DNA of 26,342 nt from Collinsella sp. TF08-11AT (lineage in GTDB: Bacteria; Actinomycetota; Coriobacteriia; Coriobacteriales; Coriobacteriaceae), in NCBI RefSeq assembly GCF_003437035.1, contig NZ_QSRL01000008.1:1-26342 (forward strand). The letters run 5' to 3'. The stretch's first letter is position 1. Every line of letters begins with the position of its first letter. The notes under the pieces are model-generated. The model did not search any database. It had not been told where the DNA came from and worked only from the letters and a program-made list of their open reading frames with translations. Position numbers and translations under genes: made by a program. Shown piece after piece: positions 1-7,401 of this stretch.

Positions 1-130
1 CAGACCGGAGGGGCGCCGGGGGCGGGAATCTGGGCGTACACATTTCCTACACAATTTGGGATCCGACTAACGTTTGCCAGCCGTTAACTACCGCTCACCG
101 AGCATCTCTTTATATAAGGCAGTCTCATGG

Positions 131-1531
131 TTAAAGCGGATACGTTCCCCTAGCTAAAGCACAGCCAGCATCGAGCAACTCATCACGTTCTTCCACCGAG
201 AACCCCTCGGCGTAGACGCGCACCACTGGTTCGGTCCCGCTAGGACGGACCAGCAGCCACGTGTCATCCTCGAATGCTAAACGCAAGCCATCCATATGAC
301 TAACGTTTTGCGGCACCTTGCCACAAATCGACTTGGGGTTTACGCCCGGCAGCAGGGTTCGTAACGTTTCGGCATCTTCGGCCTCAAGGCGCAAATCGCG
401 TCGACCGTAACTCGTCTTACCAAAACTGTCCTCGAGTTGGTCGACCAGAACGCCCAAAGGCGCGTCCGTCTTTGCCATAAGCTCACACAGAATCAGACAG
501 GCGAGGATTCCATCGCGCTCGGGCATATGCGCGGCGATGCCGATACCACCGGCTTCCTCGCCGCCTATGAGGACGCCACCCTTCTTCATCTCTGCCGCTA
601 TATATTTGAAACCGACTGGTTTGACGGTCACGCGGCAGCCAAGCGCCTCGGCAATGCGACGCACGAGCGTCGAGCACGAAAGATTGACGACGACGCGTCC
701 CTCCAAATTACGAAATTGAACCAAGTCGCCCAAAACGAGCGCCATGATCTGATGCGGATGTATATATCTGCCGCGCTCGTCAACCGCGCCGATACGGTCG
801 GCGTCGCCGTCGGTCACCAGGCCAGCGCAAGCTCCGTCCTCGATAACCGTATGCTCGCAAGCGTCCACCCACGGCTCAACGGGGTCGGGGCAGATATCTT
901 CTTGGTCAGGCGCCTGCCCGGCGTGAATCTCGTGCACCTCAACGCCAAGCTCGCGCAGCAAGTCGGCTAGATAGCCCTGGGCTGCGCCGCCCATGGGGTC
1001 AACAACCACGCGCAGGTGCGCGGCGCGGATGGCTTCGGCATCGACAAACGATGCCACCGCTTGCATATAGTCAGGAATGATATCCGCGGTGCGATATTGC
1101 CCCTCGATCCCCATTGGCTCGGGAGCCATGGTCTCTTCGAGCTCTTCGATGACATCCTGGTTGGCGGTCGAGCCGTCACCCATGCGAATCTTGAGACACA
1201 GATAACCCTGCGGATGATGGGACCCCGTCACCATGAGCGCGCCGCACGCCTCACCGTCATAAGCCGCCGCCCACGTAAGGGCAGGGGTCGGAACAGGTCG
1301 CGAAGCGAGCACGGCGTCTAGCCCGTGCGCTGCTAGCACACCCGCCGCAAGCTCAGCGAACTCGCGCGCCAGGGGCCGAGTGTCGAACCCTATATATACC
1401 GTTTTGCCCGGATTGGTCTTTTGCCACAACTCGCCGACGGCATCGGCGATACGGGCAACGTTATCGGCAGTGAAGTCCTCATCGACGCGAGCGCGCCAAC
1501 CGTCAGTTCCAAAATGAATTATCGCGCACAC
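131..1531 (-). CDS. Phosphoglucomutase/phosphomannomutase family protein
   Basis: Alpha-D-phosphohexomutase that moves a phosphate between C1 and C6 of a hexose phosphate, feeding sugar-nucleotide and wall precursor synthesis in the cytoplasm. Counting from the chosen start (466 aa, normal for the family), the phosphoserine loop TGSHHP puts the catalytic Ser near 104. The Mg-binding loop DGDADR is at 241-246, the sugar-binding GGEEAGG at 323-329 and the phosphate-binding RPSGTEP at 429-435, so all four family signatures are intact. I chose the GTG at 1529-1531 because GAGGTG lies 7 bases upstream and the conserved HFGTDGWR follows at once; the frame is open back to 1615 but that extension looks non-coding. 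The gene is alone, with the mmuM terminator just upstream. Whether the substrate is glucose, mannose or glucosamine phosphate cannot be settled from motifs. Confidence 0.93.
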   Translation of the reverse strand: MCAIIHFGTDGWRARVDEDFTADNVARIADAVGELWQKTNPGKTVYIGFDTRPLAREFAELAAGVLAAHGLDAVLASRPVPTPALTWAAAYDGEACGALMVTGSHHPQGYLCLKIRMGDGSTANQDVIEELEETMAPEPMGIEGQYRTADIIPDYMQAVASFVDAEAIRAAHLRVVVDPMGGAAQGYLADLLRELGVEVHEIHAGQAPDQEDICPDPVEPWVDACEHTVIEDGACAGLVTDGDADRIGAVDERGRYIHPHQIMALVLGDLVQFRNLEGRVVVNLSCSTLVRRIAEALGCRVTVKPVGFKYIAAEMKKGGVLIGGEEAGGIGIAAHMPERDGILACLILCELMAKTDAPLGVLVDQLEDSFGKTSYGRRDLRLEAEDAETLRTLLPGVNPKSICGKVPQNVSHMDGLRLAFEDDTWLLVRPSGTEPVVRVYAEGFSVEERDELLDAGCALARGTYPL

Positions 1532-1654
1532 GCGCAGACACCTCACAGTGTTTGGATCATGGTACGCATGAGGTATACCCGCGATACACGCTCGGCAACC
1601 TGCCGGCACCAGCATTCACCATTTGGGCAAATGCTGCCGAGGACATGCAGGCAA

Positions 1655-1684
1655 TAAAAAAACCGCCCCGTATGGAGCGGTTTT
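1655..1684 (-). terminator. Rho-independent terminator after the homocysteine methyltransferase
   Basis: On the minus strand AACCGCTCC and GGGGCGGTT pair around a four-base loop and are followed by a run of seven T. One pair is G-U on the minus strand but an A-C mismatch on the plus strand, which favours minus-strand use. It lies 6 bases beyond the methyltransferase stop and separates it from the mutase gene. Confidence 0.85.
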
Positions 1685-1689
1685 GCCCT

Positions 1690-2583
1690 TTATATATCGA
1701 GCGCCTCGGCCATCGCTGCCGTAGTGATTGCCGTGGTTCCACAGCAACTGCCCACCATTGCGGCACCGGCATGTCTCCATTCGATGCATGCGCGCGCGAA
1801 AGCTTCGGGGTTCTCGTGCCATACGGGGCCATCCTGAGTCTGGACCGGATCGCCCACGTTGGGACGCACCGTGACGGGAGTAGTCGCCGATGCAACCATC
1901 CTGGGCACCGCCGCGTTCGCGGCCGCAAGCGAACAGCAATTAACACCAACCGAGTTTGCGCCGTGTTTTTCGGCGTACAAAACGGCTGCCTCGATGTTGA
2001 GGCCATCGCCCAACAGGTCGCCCTTATCGTCAACGACAAAACTCACCAGAACAGGCATGCCGTCGGCGGCATCTCGGGCGCCGGCAAGCATGGGCTGCAA
2101 ATTACGGATAGACGTCACCGTCTCGATCAGCAGACCGTCAACACCAGCATTGAGCAAGGCGTGCGCCTGTTCGCGCGCAATGCCTCGGATCTCACGAAAC
2201 TCGGCCGAGTCCTCGGCAAACCACTCAATACCGATCGGACCCATCGAGCCCAGCAGCAGCTGAGGGTGCGCCTGGCGGGCATCGTCGACGGCCCCGCGAT
2301 TGACCTCCGCCACGGACGGCGCAATCTGGTCGTGCTTGAGGGCATAGCTTGATGCCTGAAAGGTATTGGTAATGAGTACCTGCGCGCCGGCGGCGACATA
2401 CAAGCGATGGATACGAGAAACGGTCTGCGGCTCTGCCAGATTCCAAAACGCCGGTGGAATATCGGCGGCGTCGTACTCACTCAACAGAACACTGCCCATG
2501 GGGCCCTGCGCCAACAAGGTCTCGCTCGACAAGCGGCGCGTAAGTTCCTCGGCACCAAAGCGATTGTAATAACTCGTATCCAT
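1690..2583 (-). CDS. mmuM: Homocysteine S-methyltransferase family protein
   Basis: Zinc-dependent enzyme of the Pfam S-methyl_trans family, expected to transfer a methyl group (from S-methylmethionine, SAM or a folate) to homocysteine to make methionine. The 297-residue protein is the full length of the stand-alone single-domain enzymes. The zinc-thiolate signatures are present: GVNCC (Cys 216-217) and GSCCGTT (Cys 280-281). The N-terminal loop reads QGPMGS where most relatives have DGAMGT, so the usual Asp is absent. The start is ATG at 2581-2583, 10 bases after the stop of the DtxR-type regulator; the two genes therefore look like one transcript, with a terminator after this gene. The methyl donor cannot be told from sequence. 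The gene symbol is by family resemblance only. Confidence 0.87.
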   Translation of the reverse strand: MDTSYYNRFGAEELTRRLSSETLLAQGPMGSVLLSEYDAADIPPAFWNLAEPQTVSRIHRLYVAAGAQVLITNTFQASSYALKHDQIAPSVAEVNRGAVDDARQAHPQLLLGSMGPIGIEWFAEDSAEFREIRGIAREQAHALLNAGVDGLLIETVTSIRNLQPMLAGARDAADGMPVLVSFVVDDKGDLLGDGLNIEAAVLYAEKHGANSVGVNCCSLAAANAAVPRMVASATTPVTVRPNVGDPVQTQDGPVWHENPEAFARACIEWRHAGAAMVGSCCGTTAITTAAMAEALDI

Positions 2584-2593
2584 ATATATCCCG

Positions 2594-3016
2594 CTATTCC
2601 TCGACGCTGATTCCCTGCTTTTCGAGATAGGCGAGCCAGCGGTTCATCGTGTCCTCGGATAGCGCATGCTCCATCATGCAGGCCTCGGAATCGGCTCGCT
2701 CAAATTCGACACCGAGCTCCTGAACCAAAAACGTGCGGACGAGGCGATGACGGTGCCAGATAGCCGTGCCAACCTCGCGGCCGCGATCGGTCAGGACTAC
2801 CTTGCCGTAGTGCGATTGCTCGACAAGCTCGGATGCCTTGAGCGCCGAAACCGCTTTATTGACCGATGCCTTGGAGACGCCAAGGCGCTGCGCGATGTCG
2901 ACCGATCGCACGCCGTTGGTTTCCCCCTCTTCGCTTTCAATGCGAACCATGCACTCCAAGTAGTCTTCGTTCGCCACCGTCAGATGTAGTTCGCGCGAGC
3001 TATTTGTCGTATCCAT
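2594..3016 (-). CDS. DtxR/MntR-family metal-dependent transcriptional regulator
   Basis: Metal-sensing repressor of 140 aa, the short form without a C-terminal SH3-like domain. The N-terminal winged helix-turn-helix spans about 36-80 (VDIAQRLGVSKASVNKAVSAL, with the wing in GKVVLTDRGR). Likely metal ligands are visible: Asp18/Glu21 in NEDYLEC, His 88/90 in WHRHRL, and Cys113-x2-Glu116-His117, which matches the Cys-x-x-Glu-His pattern of DtxR/IdeR. The start is the ATG at 3014-3016, preceded by a GGGACGGAAG purine tract; an in-frame ATG 21 bases upstream would sit inside the ribosome-binding region. The gene is first in a two-gene operon with the methyltransferase and divergent from pepT. A 20-base palindrome in the divergent region may be its operator. 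Iron versus manganese specificity is undecided. Confidence 0.9.
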   Translation of the reverse strand: MDTTNSSRELHLTVANEDYLECMVRIESEEGETNGVRSVDIAQRLGVSKASVNKAVSALKASELVEQSHYGKVVLTDRGREVGTAIWHRHRLVRTFLVQELGVEFERADSEACMMEHALSEDTMNRWLAYLEKQGISVEE

Positions 3017-3047
3017 GATCTTCCGTCCCTTCTGCATTCAATGGCTG

Positions 3048-3053
3048 ATTCTA
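3048..3053 (-). promoter_or_regulatory. Possible -10 box for the DtxR-methyltransferase operon
   Basis: The minus strand reads TAGAAT here, about 31 bases upstream of the regulator's ATG. The -35 position (17-base spacing) would fall on the edge of the palindrome at 3070-3089 and is not a good match to TTGACA, so this is a tentative, possibly activator-dependent or weak promoter. Confidence 0.4.
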
Positions 3054-3069
3054 CCCCATCCAAGCGTCG

Positions 3070-3089
3070 CGGTATGCCGTGGCATACCG
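3070..3089. promoter_or_regulatory. Operator-like palindrome in the regulator/pepT divergent region
   Basis: Perfect 9-base arms CGGTATGCC and GGCATACCG separated by GT. It lies between the divergent DtxR-family regulator and pepT and overlaps where the -35 region of the regulator's promoter should be. It does not resemble the classical DtxR box, so which protein binds it is inference; the adjacent regulator is the simplest candidate. Confidence 0.6.
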
Positions 3090-3136
3090 TGCTAGAGTTC
3101 TTGTTGCACACGACGACCAAGATTGGAGCGGTCTTT

Positions 3137-4384
3137 ATGGAAAACACCACCACGAACCCCGATGTCCTCGAGCGCTTTTTGCGCTACGTCCAGATCAACA
3201 CGCAGTCCGAGGATGCAAACTGCGACCAGGTACCCTCGAGCGTCGTTCAGTTTGACCTTGCCAACGTGCTGGCTGAAGAGCTGCGCGAGCTTGGTGCGGA
3301 AGATGCCCACGTGACCGAGCATGCCTATGTCTGCGCGCATATCCCCGCAAGTGCGGGCGCTGAGGACAAGCCCGCCCTTGGCCTGATCGCCCATCTCGAC
3401 ACCACCGAAGTTGCACCGGGCGCCGGCGTGAAGCCGCACATCGTACACTACGAAGGCGGCGACCTGGTCTGCGGCACGGTTGACGGTAAGCCCGTTGCCA
3501 TGAGTACCGCCAAGCTTCCCGCCCTGAACGACCTCGCGGGTGAGGACCTGGTCTGCAGCGATGGCACCACGCTGCTGGGCGCGGACGACAAGGCAGGCGT
3601 CGCCGAGATCATGTCGCTTGTCGCGCGTATCGCTCAGGACCCCTCTCTGCCCCATCCCGCACTCGGCATTTGCTTCTGCCCTGACGAGGAGATCGGTCAC
3701 GGAGCCGAGCTGTTGGATATCGATACCTTTGGCTGCAAGTACGCCTACACGGTCGACGGCGGCCCCATCGGCGAGCTGGAGTGGGAGTGCTTTAACGCCG
3801 CCGAGGCGACCATCCGCTTTGAGGGCCAGTCCATCCACCCGGGCGACGCCAAGGGCCGTATGGTCAACGCAGGCAATCTGTTCTGCGACTTCAACGCGTT
3901 GCTCCCCTACGTGCAGCGCCCGGAGTATACGGAAGGCTACGAGGGCTTTTATCACCTTGAGGGTGTATCTGCGACCGTCGATCACGCCACGGCGCGCTAT
4001 ATCGTCCGTGATCACGATGCCGCCAAGTTCCAGCAGAAACTCGACCTTATTGATGCCGCCGCCTCGATGCTCAACCAGCGTCTGGGTGAGGAGCGCGTGA
4101 CGGTCGAGATTAAGCAGCAGTATCGAAATATGGCCGAGATCGTTCGTGACTATCCCGAGCTTATTGATGTTGCCAAGGAAGCCTACCTTGCCTGCGGCGT
4201 TGAGCCCCAAGTGCTGCCGATTCGTGGCGGCACCGACGGCGCTCAGCTGTCGTTCCGCGGTCTGCCCTGCCCCAACCTTTCCACCGGCGGCTATTGCTAC
4301 CACGGCGTCAACGAGTTCGTCCCGGTCAGTTCGCTCGTCAAGATGACCGACGTGCTCCAGGAGCTCGTCGCCCGCTTTGCATAA
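3137..4384 (+). CDS. pepT: Peptidase T (tripeptide aminopeptidase)
   Basis: Cytoplasmic dizinc M20 aminopeptidase that removes the N-terminal residue from tripeptides. The protein is 415 aa, as expected for PepT. Metal and catalytic residues are in place: His86 and Asp88 in AHLDTT, bridging Asp150 in GADDKAG, Glu184/Glu185 in PDEEIG, Asp207 in TVDGGP, and the C-terminal His389 in YCYHGVNE. The dimerisation-domain motif IHPGDAKG is at 233-240. I chose the ATG at 3137 because GGAG lies 8 bases upstream and the family N-terminus (VLERFLRYVQINTQS) follows; the frame is open back to 3041 but that would cover the divergent promoter and palindrome. It is the only clear plus-strand gene in the window and has its own terminator. 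It runs convergent to the LCP gene. Confidence 0.95.
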   Translation: MENTTTNPDVLERFLRYVQINTQSEDANCDQVPSSVVQFDLANVLAEELRELGAEDAHVTEHAYVCAHIPASAGAEDKPALGLIAHLDTTEVAPGAGVKPHIVHYEGGDLVCGTVDGKPVAMSTAKLPALNDLAGEDLVCSDGTTLLGADDKAGVAEIMSLVARIAQDPSLPHPALGICFCPDEEIGHGAELLDIDTFGCKYAYTVDGGPIGELEWECFNAAEATIRFEGQSIHPGDAKGRMVNAGNLFCDFNALLPYVQRPEYTEGYEGFYHLEGVSATVDHATARYIVRDHDAAKFQQKLDLIDAAASMLNQRLGEERVTVEIKQQYRNMAEIVRDYPELIDVAKEAYLACGVEPQVLPIRGGTDGAQLSFRGLPCPNLSTGGYCYHGVNEFVPVSSLVKMTDVLQELVARFA

Positions 4385-4410
4385 GCCTGGCCGCTCAAGC
4401 CTAAAAGACA

Positions 4411-4447
4411 AACCGCCCCGTCCTCTACAGAGGACGGGGCGGTTTTT
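4411..4447 (+). terminator. Rho-independent terminator of pepT
   Basis: A perfect 15-bp stem (AACCGCCCCGTCCTC with its complement) around a TACA loop, ending in five T. It begins 26 bases after the pepT stop. The A residues at the other foot mean it could also work weakly on the minus strand. Confidence 0.93.
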
Positions 4448-4527
4448 GTACAGGGAGTGTCCCTAACTGCCGGCAGAAAAGGAACGTCCCCAAGTGCCGC
4501 AAAATGACGAGATCCACTCTCGCTTTG

Positions 4528-4591
4528 TGGGTAGTCATTGGGGACGTTCTTGTTTGACTAGTCGTTTAAGAACGTCCCCAATGACTACCCA
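4528..4591. repeat. REP/BIME-like inverted repeat, copy 1
   Basis: Perfect 24-base arms (positions 4528-4551 and 4568-4591) face each other around a 16-base centre that contains the palindrome GACTAGTC. Each arm carries a GTAG tetranucleotide followed by TCATTGGGGACGTT, resembling the GTAG-footed REP units mobilised by RAYT transposases. Related sequence recurs at 20149 and 26180. A shorter, diverged GAACGTCCCCAAGTGCC lies at 4482-4498, so the whole stretch between the pepT terminator and the structured element is built from such pieces. No transposase gene is present in the window. Confidence 0.85.
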
Positions 4592-4634
4592 ACGACTAGT
4601 CCGGACCAAGGCAACGCCGATGTTTTGGCAACGA

Positions 4635-4781
4635 CAGCGAAAACCCGCCAGAGCGAGCAAGGTGCCTTGAAACGAGGCGGCATTGATCTTTCGATCATGC
4701 CGCCGAAGTTGAAAGGCAGATTGCCGCTCTGGCGGGTTTGCAGCGTCAACTGGTTACGCGGGCTGGTAAGCCCGCGTAACC
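4635..4781. repeat. Structured intergenic element, copy 1 (complete)
   Basis: About 147 bases with nested pairing. The outer stem is 4641-4655 with 4725-4739 (15 perfect pairs). An inner stem TGCCTT 4663-4668 pairs with AAGGCA 4713-4718. A hairpin spans 4676-4704 with one bulged T and a TTTC loop (GAAA on the minus strand). A final 13-bp hairpin, 4752-4764 with 4769-4781 around GGTA, ends directly at the stop codon of the LCP gene. Invariant single-stranded blocks shared with the other copies are CAGCGA, GCAAGGTG, TGAAA, CAGATTGCCGCT and GCAGCGTC. Copies 1 and 3 also share GATGTTTTGGCAA just outside. The transcribed strand is not certain; position favours the minus strand, as a 3' UTR or terminator of the LCP gene. 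Confidence 0.88.
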
Positions 4782-6017
4782 CTAATAATTGGCTTCGTAG
4801 CCGTTGCCGTCGCCGGTGGGCTCTTCGTAGTAGTCCGAATCGCTCGAATCGCTTGAGTCATCGGAATCGTCAGAGCTGACCGATGAGGTTGCGGTACCGT
4901 TTGCGTAATCGTCAGACGTGTTGTTGTTCAGGTCGCCGATCGTAGAGCTGGAACCGTCGGAAAGACCCATGGTGTTGGGACCCTTGGGATCCTTGCCAGC
5001 ATCGACGCGCTCCATCATTTCCTTGAGCTCGTCCTCGTAGACAAAGACGTAGCTCACACCGTCGATCATGGTGCTGTCGTCGGCGTACGAGGGCAGGTTG
5101 GCCGAGTAGATACCGTCGACATCCATACCGCGCATGGCGTTGACCGTAGCCACGATATCCTGAACGCTCATATCGGTTACGAGCATATCGGACAGCGAAT
5201 TAACCAGGCCAAAGATCTTCGTGGCATCGAAGTTATTGAGAATCTGGTTGGCAAGGGCGCCAAGCACCTGACGCTGGTGGCGCATGCGCGTGTAATCGCC
5301 GTCGGCATAGGTGTAGCGGCAGCGGGCATAGGTAAGGGCGGTGGCACCGTCCATATGCTGCTGGCCAGCGGTAATCTTAATATCCAGGTGCTCGGGGTCG
5401 TCAACATCATCGGTTGCGTTAATGTCGATACCGCCAACCGAATCAATCAGCGCCTGCATACCGTCGAAGCTAACCTCGGCATAGTGGGAAATCTGAACAC
5501 CGCACAGCTCGTTGACCGCCTCGACCATGGCCTCGGCGCCGCCAACGGTATGGCAGGCGTTGATCTTCATGGTCTCGCCCTTGTACTCGACCTTGGTGTC
5601 GCGCGGAACGGAAATGAGCGTCGCCTGCTTTTGCGTGGGGTCGATGCGTGCCAGGATAATCGAGTCGGCACGATACGTATCCTCGCCCGGACGGCCGTCG
5701 GTGCCAAGAAGCAGCACGTAGAACGGATCCTTTGCCTCATCGGTGTCAACCAGAACCCGACGCAGATTGTCAGTAATGACATTAGAATCGCCGAGCTTGC
5801 CCATAATGGTGGCAAACCACAGGCCGGCAGCGGTAGTGGCACTCAGCAGCACGCCAAGCACGACAATGAGCGCGACGTGACGAATCGTGTGGCTACGGCG
5901 GCGTTGACGAGCGCGCTCGGAATAGCGAGCCACGTTATCGCGACTGTAGATCTTGGCCTGCGCACCAGTTGAGGGTCTTCGGGTGGTGGTATCCGCGAGG
6001 GGCTTTTTATTAAACAT
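4782..6017 (-). CDS. LytR-CpsA-Psr (LCP) family cell-wall glycopolymer ligase
   Basis: Membrane-anchored enzyme expected to transfer undecaprenyl-linked glycopolymers (teichoic acid or capsule type) to peptidoglycan. The 411-residue protein has a basic cytoplasmic N-terminus (RARQRRRSH), one membrane segment at about 48-70, and the extracytoplasmic LCP domain from about 95. Key LCP residues are visible: LLLGTDGRPGEDTYRADSI, whose Asp and Arg residues bind pyrophosphate, and ISVPRD near 136-140. The last 60 or so residues are a low-complexity Ser/Asp/Asn tail (SSDDSDDSSDSSDSD), presumably disordered and outside the membrane. I chose the ATG at 6015-6017 with AGG 6 bases upstream; a TTG two codons earlier would collide with that site. 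It follows murA by 12 bases, so the two are likely co-transcribed, which fits a shared wall role. Confidence 0.93.
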   Translation of the reverse strand: MFNKKPLADTTTRRPSTGAQAKIYSRDNVARYSERARQRRRSHTIRHVALIVVLGVLLSATTAAGLWFATIMGKLGDSNVITDNLRRVLVDTDEAKDPFYVLLLGTDGRPGEDTYRADSIILARIDPTQKQATLISVPRDTKVEYKGETMKINACHTVGGAEAMVEAVNELCGVQISHYAEVSFDGMQALIDSVGGIDINATDDVDDPEHLDIKITAGQQHMDGATALTYARCRYTYADGDYTRMRHQRQVLGALANQILNNFDATKIFGLVNSLSDMLVTDMSVQDIVATVNAMRGMDVDGIYSANLPSYADDSTMIDGVSYVFVYEDELKEMMERVDAGKDPKGPNTMGLSDGSSSTIGDLNNNTSDDYANGTATSSVSSDDSDDSSDSSDSDYYEEPTGDGNGYEANY

Positions 6018-6029
6018 AGGCAACCTGTA

Positions 6030-7313
6030 TTAGTAGATGACGGGATCGGGGACGGTAGCATGCTCGACATGCGCGCCGAGCGCCTGCAGCTTTTCGACAA
6101 ACTGCTCGTAGCCGCGCTTGATGTGATGGATAGCCGAAACCTCGGTCGTCCCGTCGGCGATCAAGCCCGCTACGACGAGGGCCGCTCCGCCGCGCAAATC
6201 GGGCGAGGTAACCTGTGCACCCGAGAAGCCCTTGACGCCATGAATCATGGCATGATGGCTCTCGATACGAATGTCGGCACCCATGCGCACCAGCTCAGAG
6301 GCAAACATAAAGCGATTCTCGAAGATGTTCTCGGTAATAACGGAACTGCCGTCGGCAAGGGCGGAGAGCACCATAATCTGCGCCTGCATGTCGGTCGGGA
6401 AACCGGGGAACGGAAGCGTCTGGATGTCGACCGGCTTGATACGCTCGGCACGGTTCACATGGACGCCATCCTCGACGCGCTCGCAGTCGATACCCATGAG
6501 CTCCATCTTCTTGAGCACCATGCCCAAGTGAATGGGGCAAAAGCCCGTGACATCGACACCGCGATCGTCTGCCATCAGCGCGCCGGCAACGATAAAGGTA
6601 CCCGCCTCGATGCGGTCGCCCACCACGCGATGGGTAACGGGATGCAGCTCTTCCACGCCCTCGATGGTCACGACAGGCGTACCCGCGCCAACAATCTTGG
6701 CACCCATCTCGTTGAGCATGTTGGCGAGATCGACGATCTCGGGCTCGCGTGCGGCATTGTCGATAACCGTGGTACCCTGCGCGCGCACGGATGCCATGAT
6801 GAGGTTCTCGGTTGCACCGACGCTGGCAAACTCGAGCGTGACGGTGGTACCGCGCAGGCCCTGAGGCGCATTGGCGTTGATATAGCCGTGGGCGGTATCG
6901 AACTCAACGCCCAAGGCCTCAAGACCCAAGATATGCATATCGATCTTGCGAGCGCCCAGGTTGCAGCCGCCGGGCATGGCGATCTTGGCGCGATGGAAAC
7001 GGCCCAGCAGTGGTCCCATCACGGCAGTGGAAGCACGCATCTTGGCAACGAGCTCGTAGGGCGCCTCCCAAGAATCGACCTGGGAGGTATCGATCTCGAG
7101 CGTGTGCTCGTCGAGAACATCGATCGTGGCGCCCATACCCTTGAGCACCTTGCCCATCACGTGGACATCGGAAATATCAGGCACGTTCTGCAGCGTCGTC
7201 TTGCCCGGCGCCAGAAGCGTTGCCGCCATGAGTTTGAGCGCGGAGTTCTTGGCGCCCGAAACAGGCACGGAACCTCCGATGGCGTGGCCACCCTCAACGC
7301 GGATAATATCCAA
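6030..7313 (-). CDS. murA: UDP-N-acetylglucosamine 1-carboxyvinyltransferase
   Basis: First committed step of peptidoglycan synthesis: adds enolpyruvate from PEP to UDP-GlcNAc in the cytoplasm. The 427-residue protein is full length for MurA. Lys22 in GAKNSALK and the catalytic, fosfomycin-sensitive Cys117 in PGGCNLGARKID are both present, as is RASTAVMGPLLGR. The start is a TTG (7311-7313) with AAGGG 6 bases upstream, and the protein opens with the typical MDIIRVEGG. It lies 88 bases after atpC, and most of that gap is a terminator hairpin whose T run sits only about 13 bases before the start codon. Presence of Cys rather than Asp at 117 predicts fosfomycin sensitivity at the target level. 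Confidence 0.97.
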   Translation of the reverse strand: MDIIRVEGGHAIGGSVPVSGAKNSALKLMAATLLAPGKTTLQNVPDISDVHVMGKVLKGMGATIDVLDEHTLEIDTSQVDSWEAPYELVAKMRASTAVMGPLLGRFHRAKIAMPGGCNLGARKIDMHILGLEALGVEFDTAHGYINANAPQGLRGTTVTLEFASVGATENLIMASVRAQGTTVIDNAAREPEIVDLANMLNEMGAKIVGAGTPVVTIEGVEELHPVTHRVVGDRIEAGTFIVAGALMADDRGVDVTGFCPIHLGMVLKKMELMGIDCERVEDGVHVNRAERIKPVDIQTLPFPGFPTDMQAQIMVLSALADGSSVITENIFENRFMFASELVRMGADIRIESHHAMIHGVKGFSGAQVTSPDLRGGAALVVAGLIADGTTEVSAIHHIKRGYEQFVEKLQALGAHVEHATVPDPVIY

Positions 7314-7326
7314 GGTCTACCCTTTC

Positions 7327-7365
7327 AAAAAGCATGCCCGGGGTGGCTGGGCCATCCCGGGCATG
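7327..7365 (-). terminator. Terminator of the atp operon, immediately before murA
   Basis: On the minus strand CATGCCCGGG and CCCGGGCATG form a 10-bp stem, extended by TGGC/GCCA after one mismatch, with a CCA loop. One base later come five T. It is a convincing intrinsic terminator for the atp operon, but it is placed so close to murA that murA must be read through it or use a promoter further upstream. Confidence 0.85.
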
Positions 7366-7401
7366 ATGTGTTCGCAAATGGTCGAACGCTAAATCGTTTG
7401 A

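Noticed and set aside
1..130. Possible terminator or promoter left of the mutase gene
   Set aside because: There is a TATATAA stretch near 112 but no paired -35 box and no strong hairpin with a T run; nothing could be supported.
2594..3136. Riboswitch ahead of the methyltransferase operon or pepT
   Set aside because: The leaders are too short and show no cobalamin, SAM or T-box signature.
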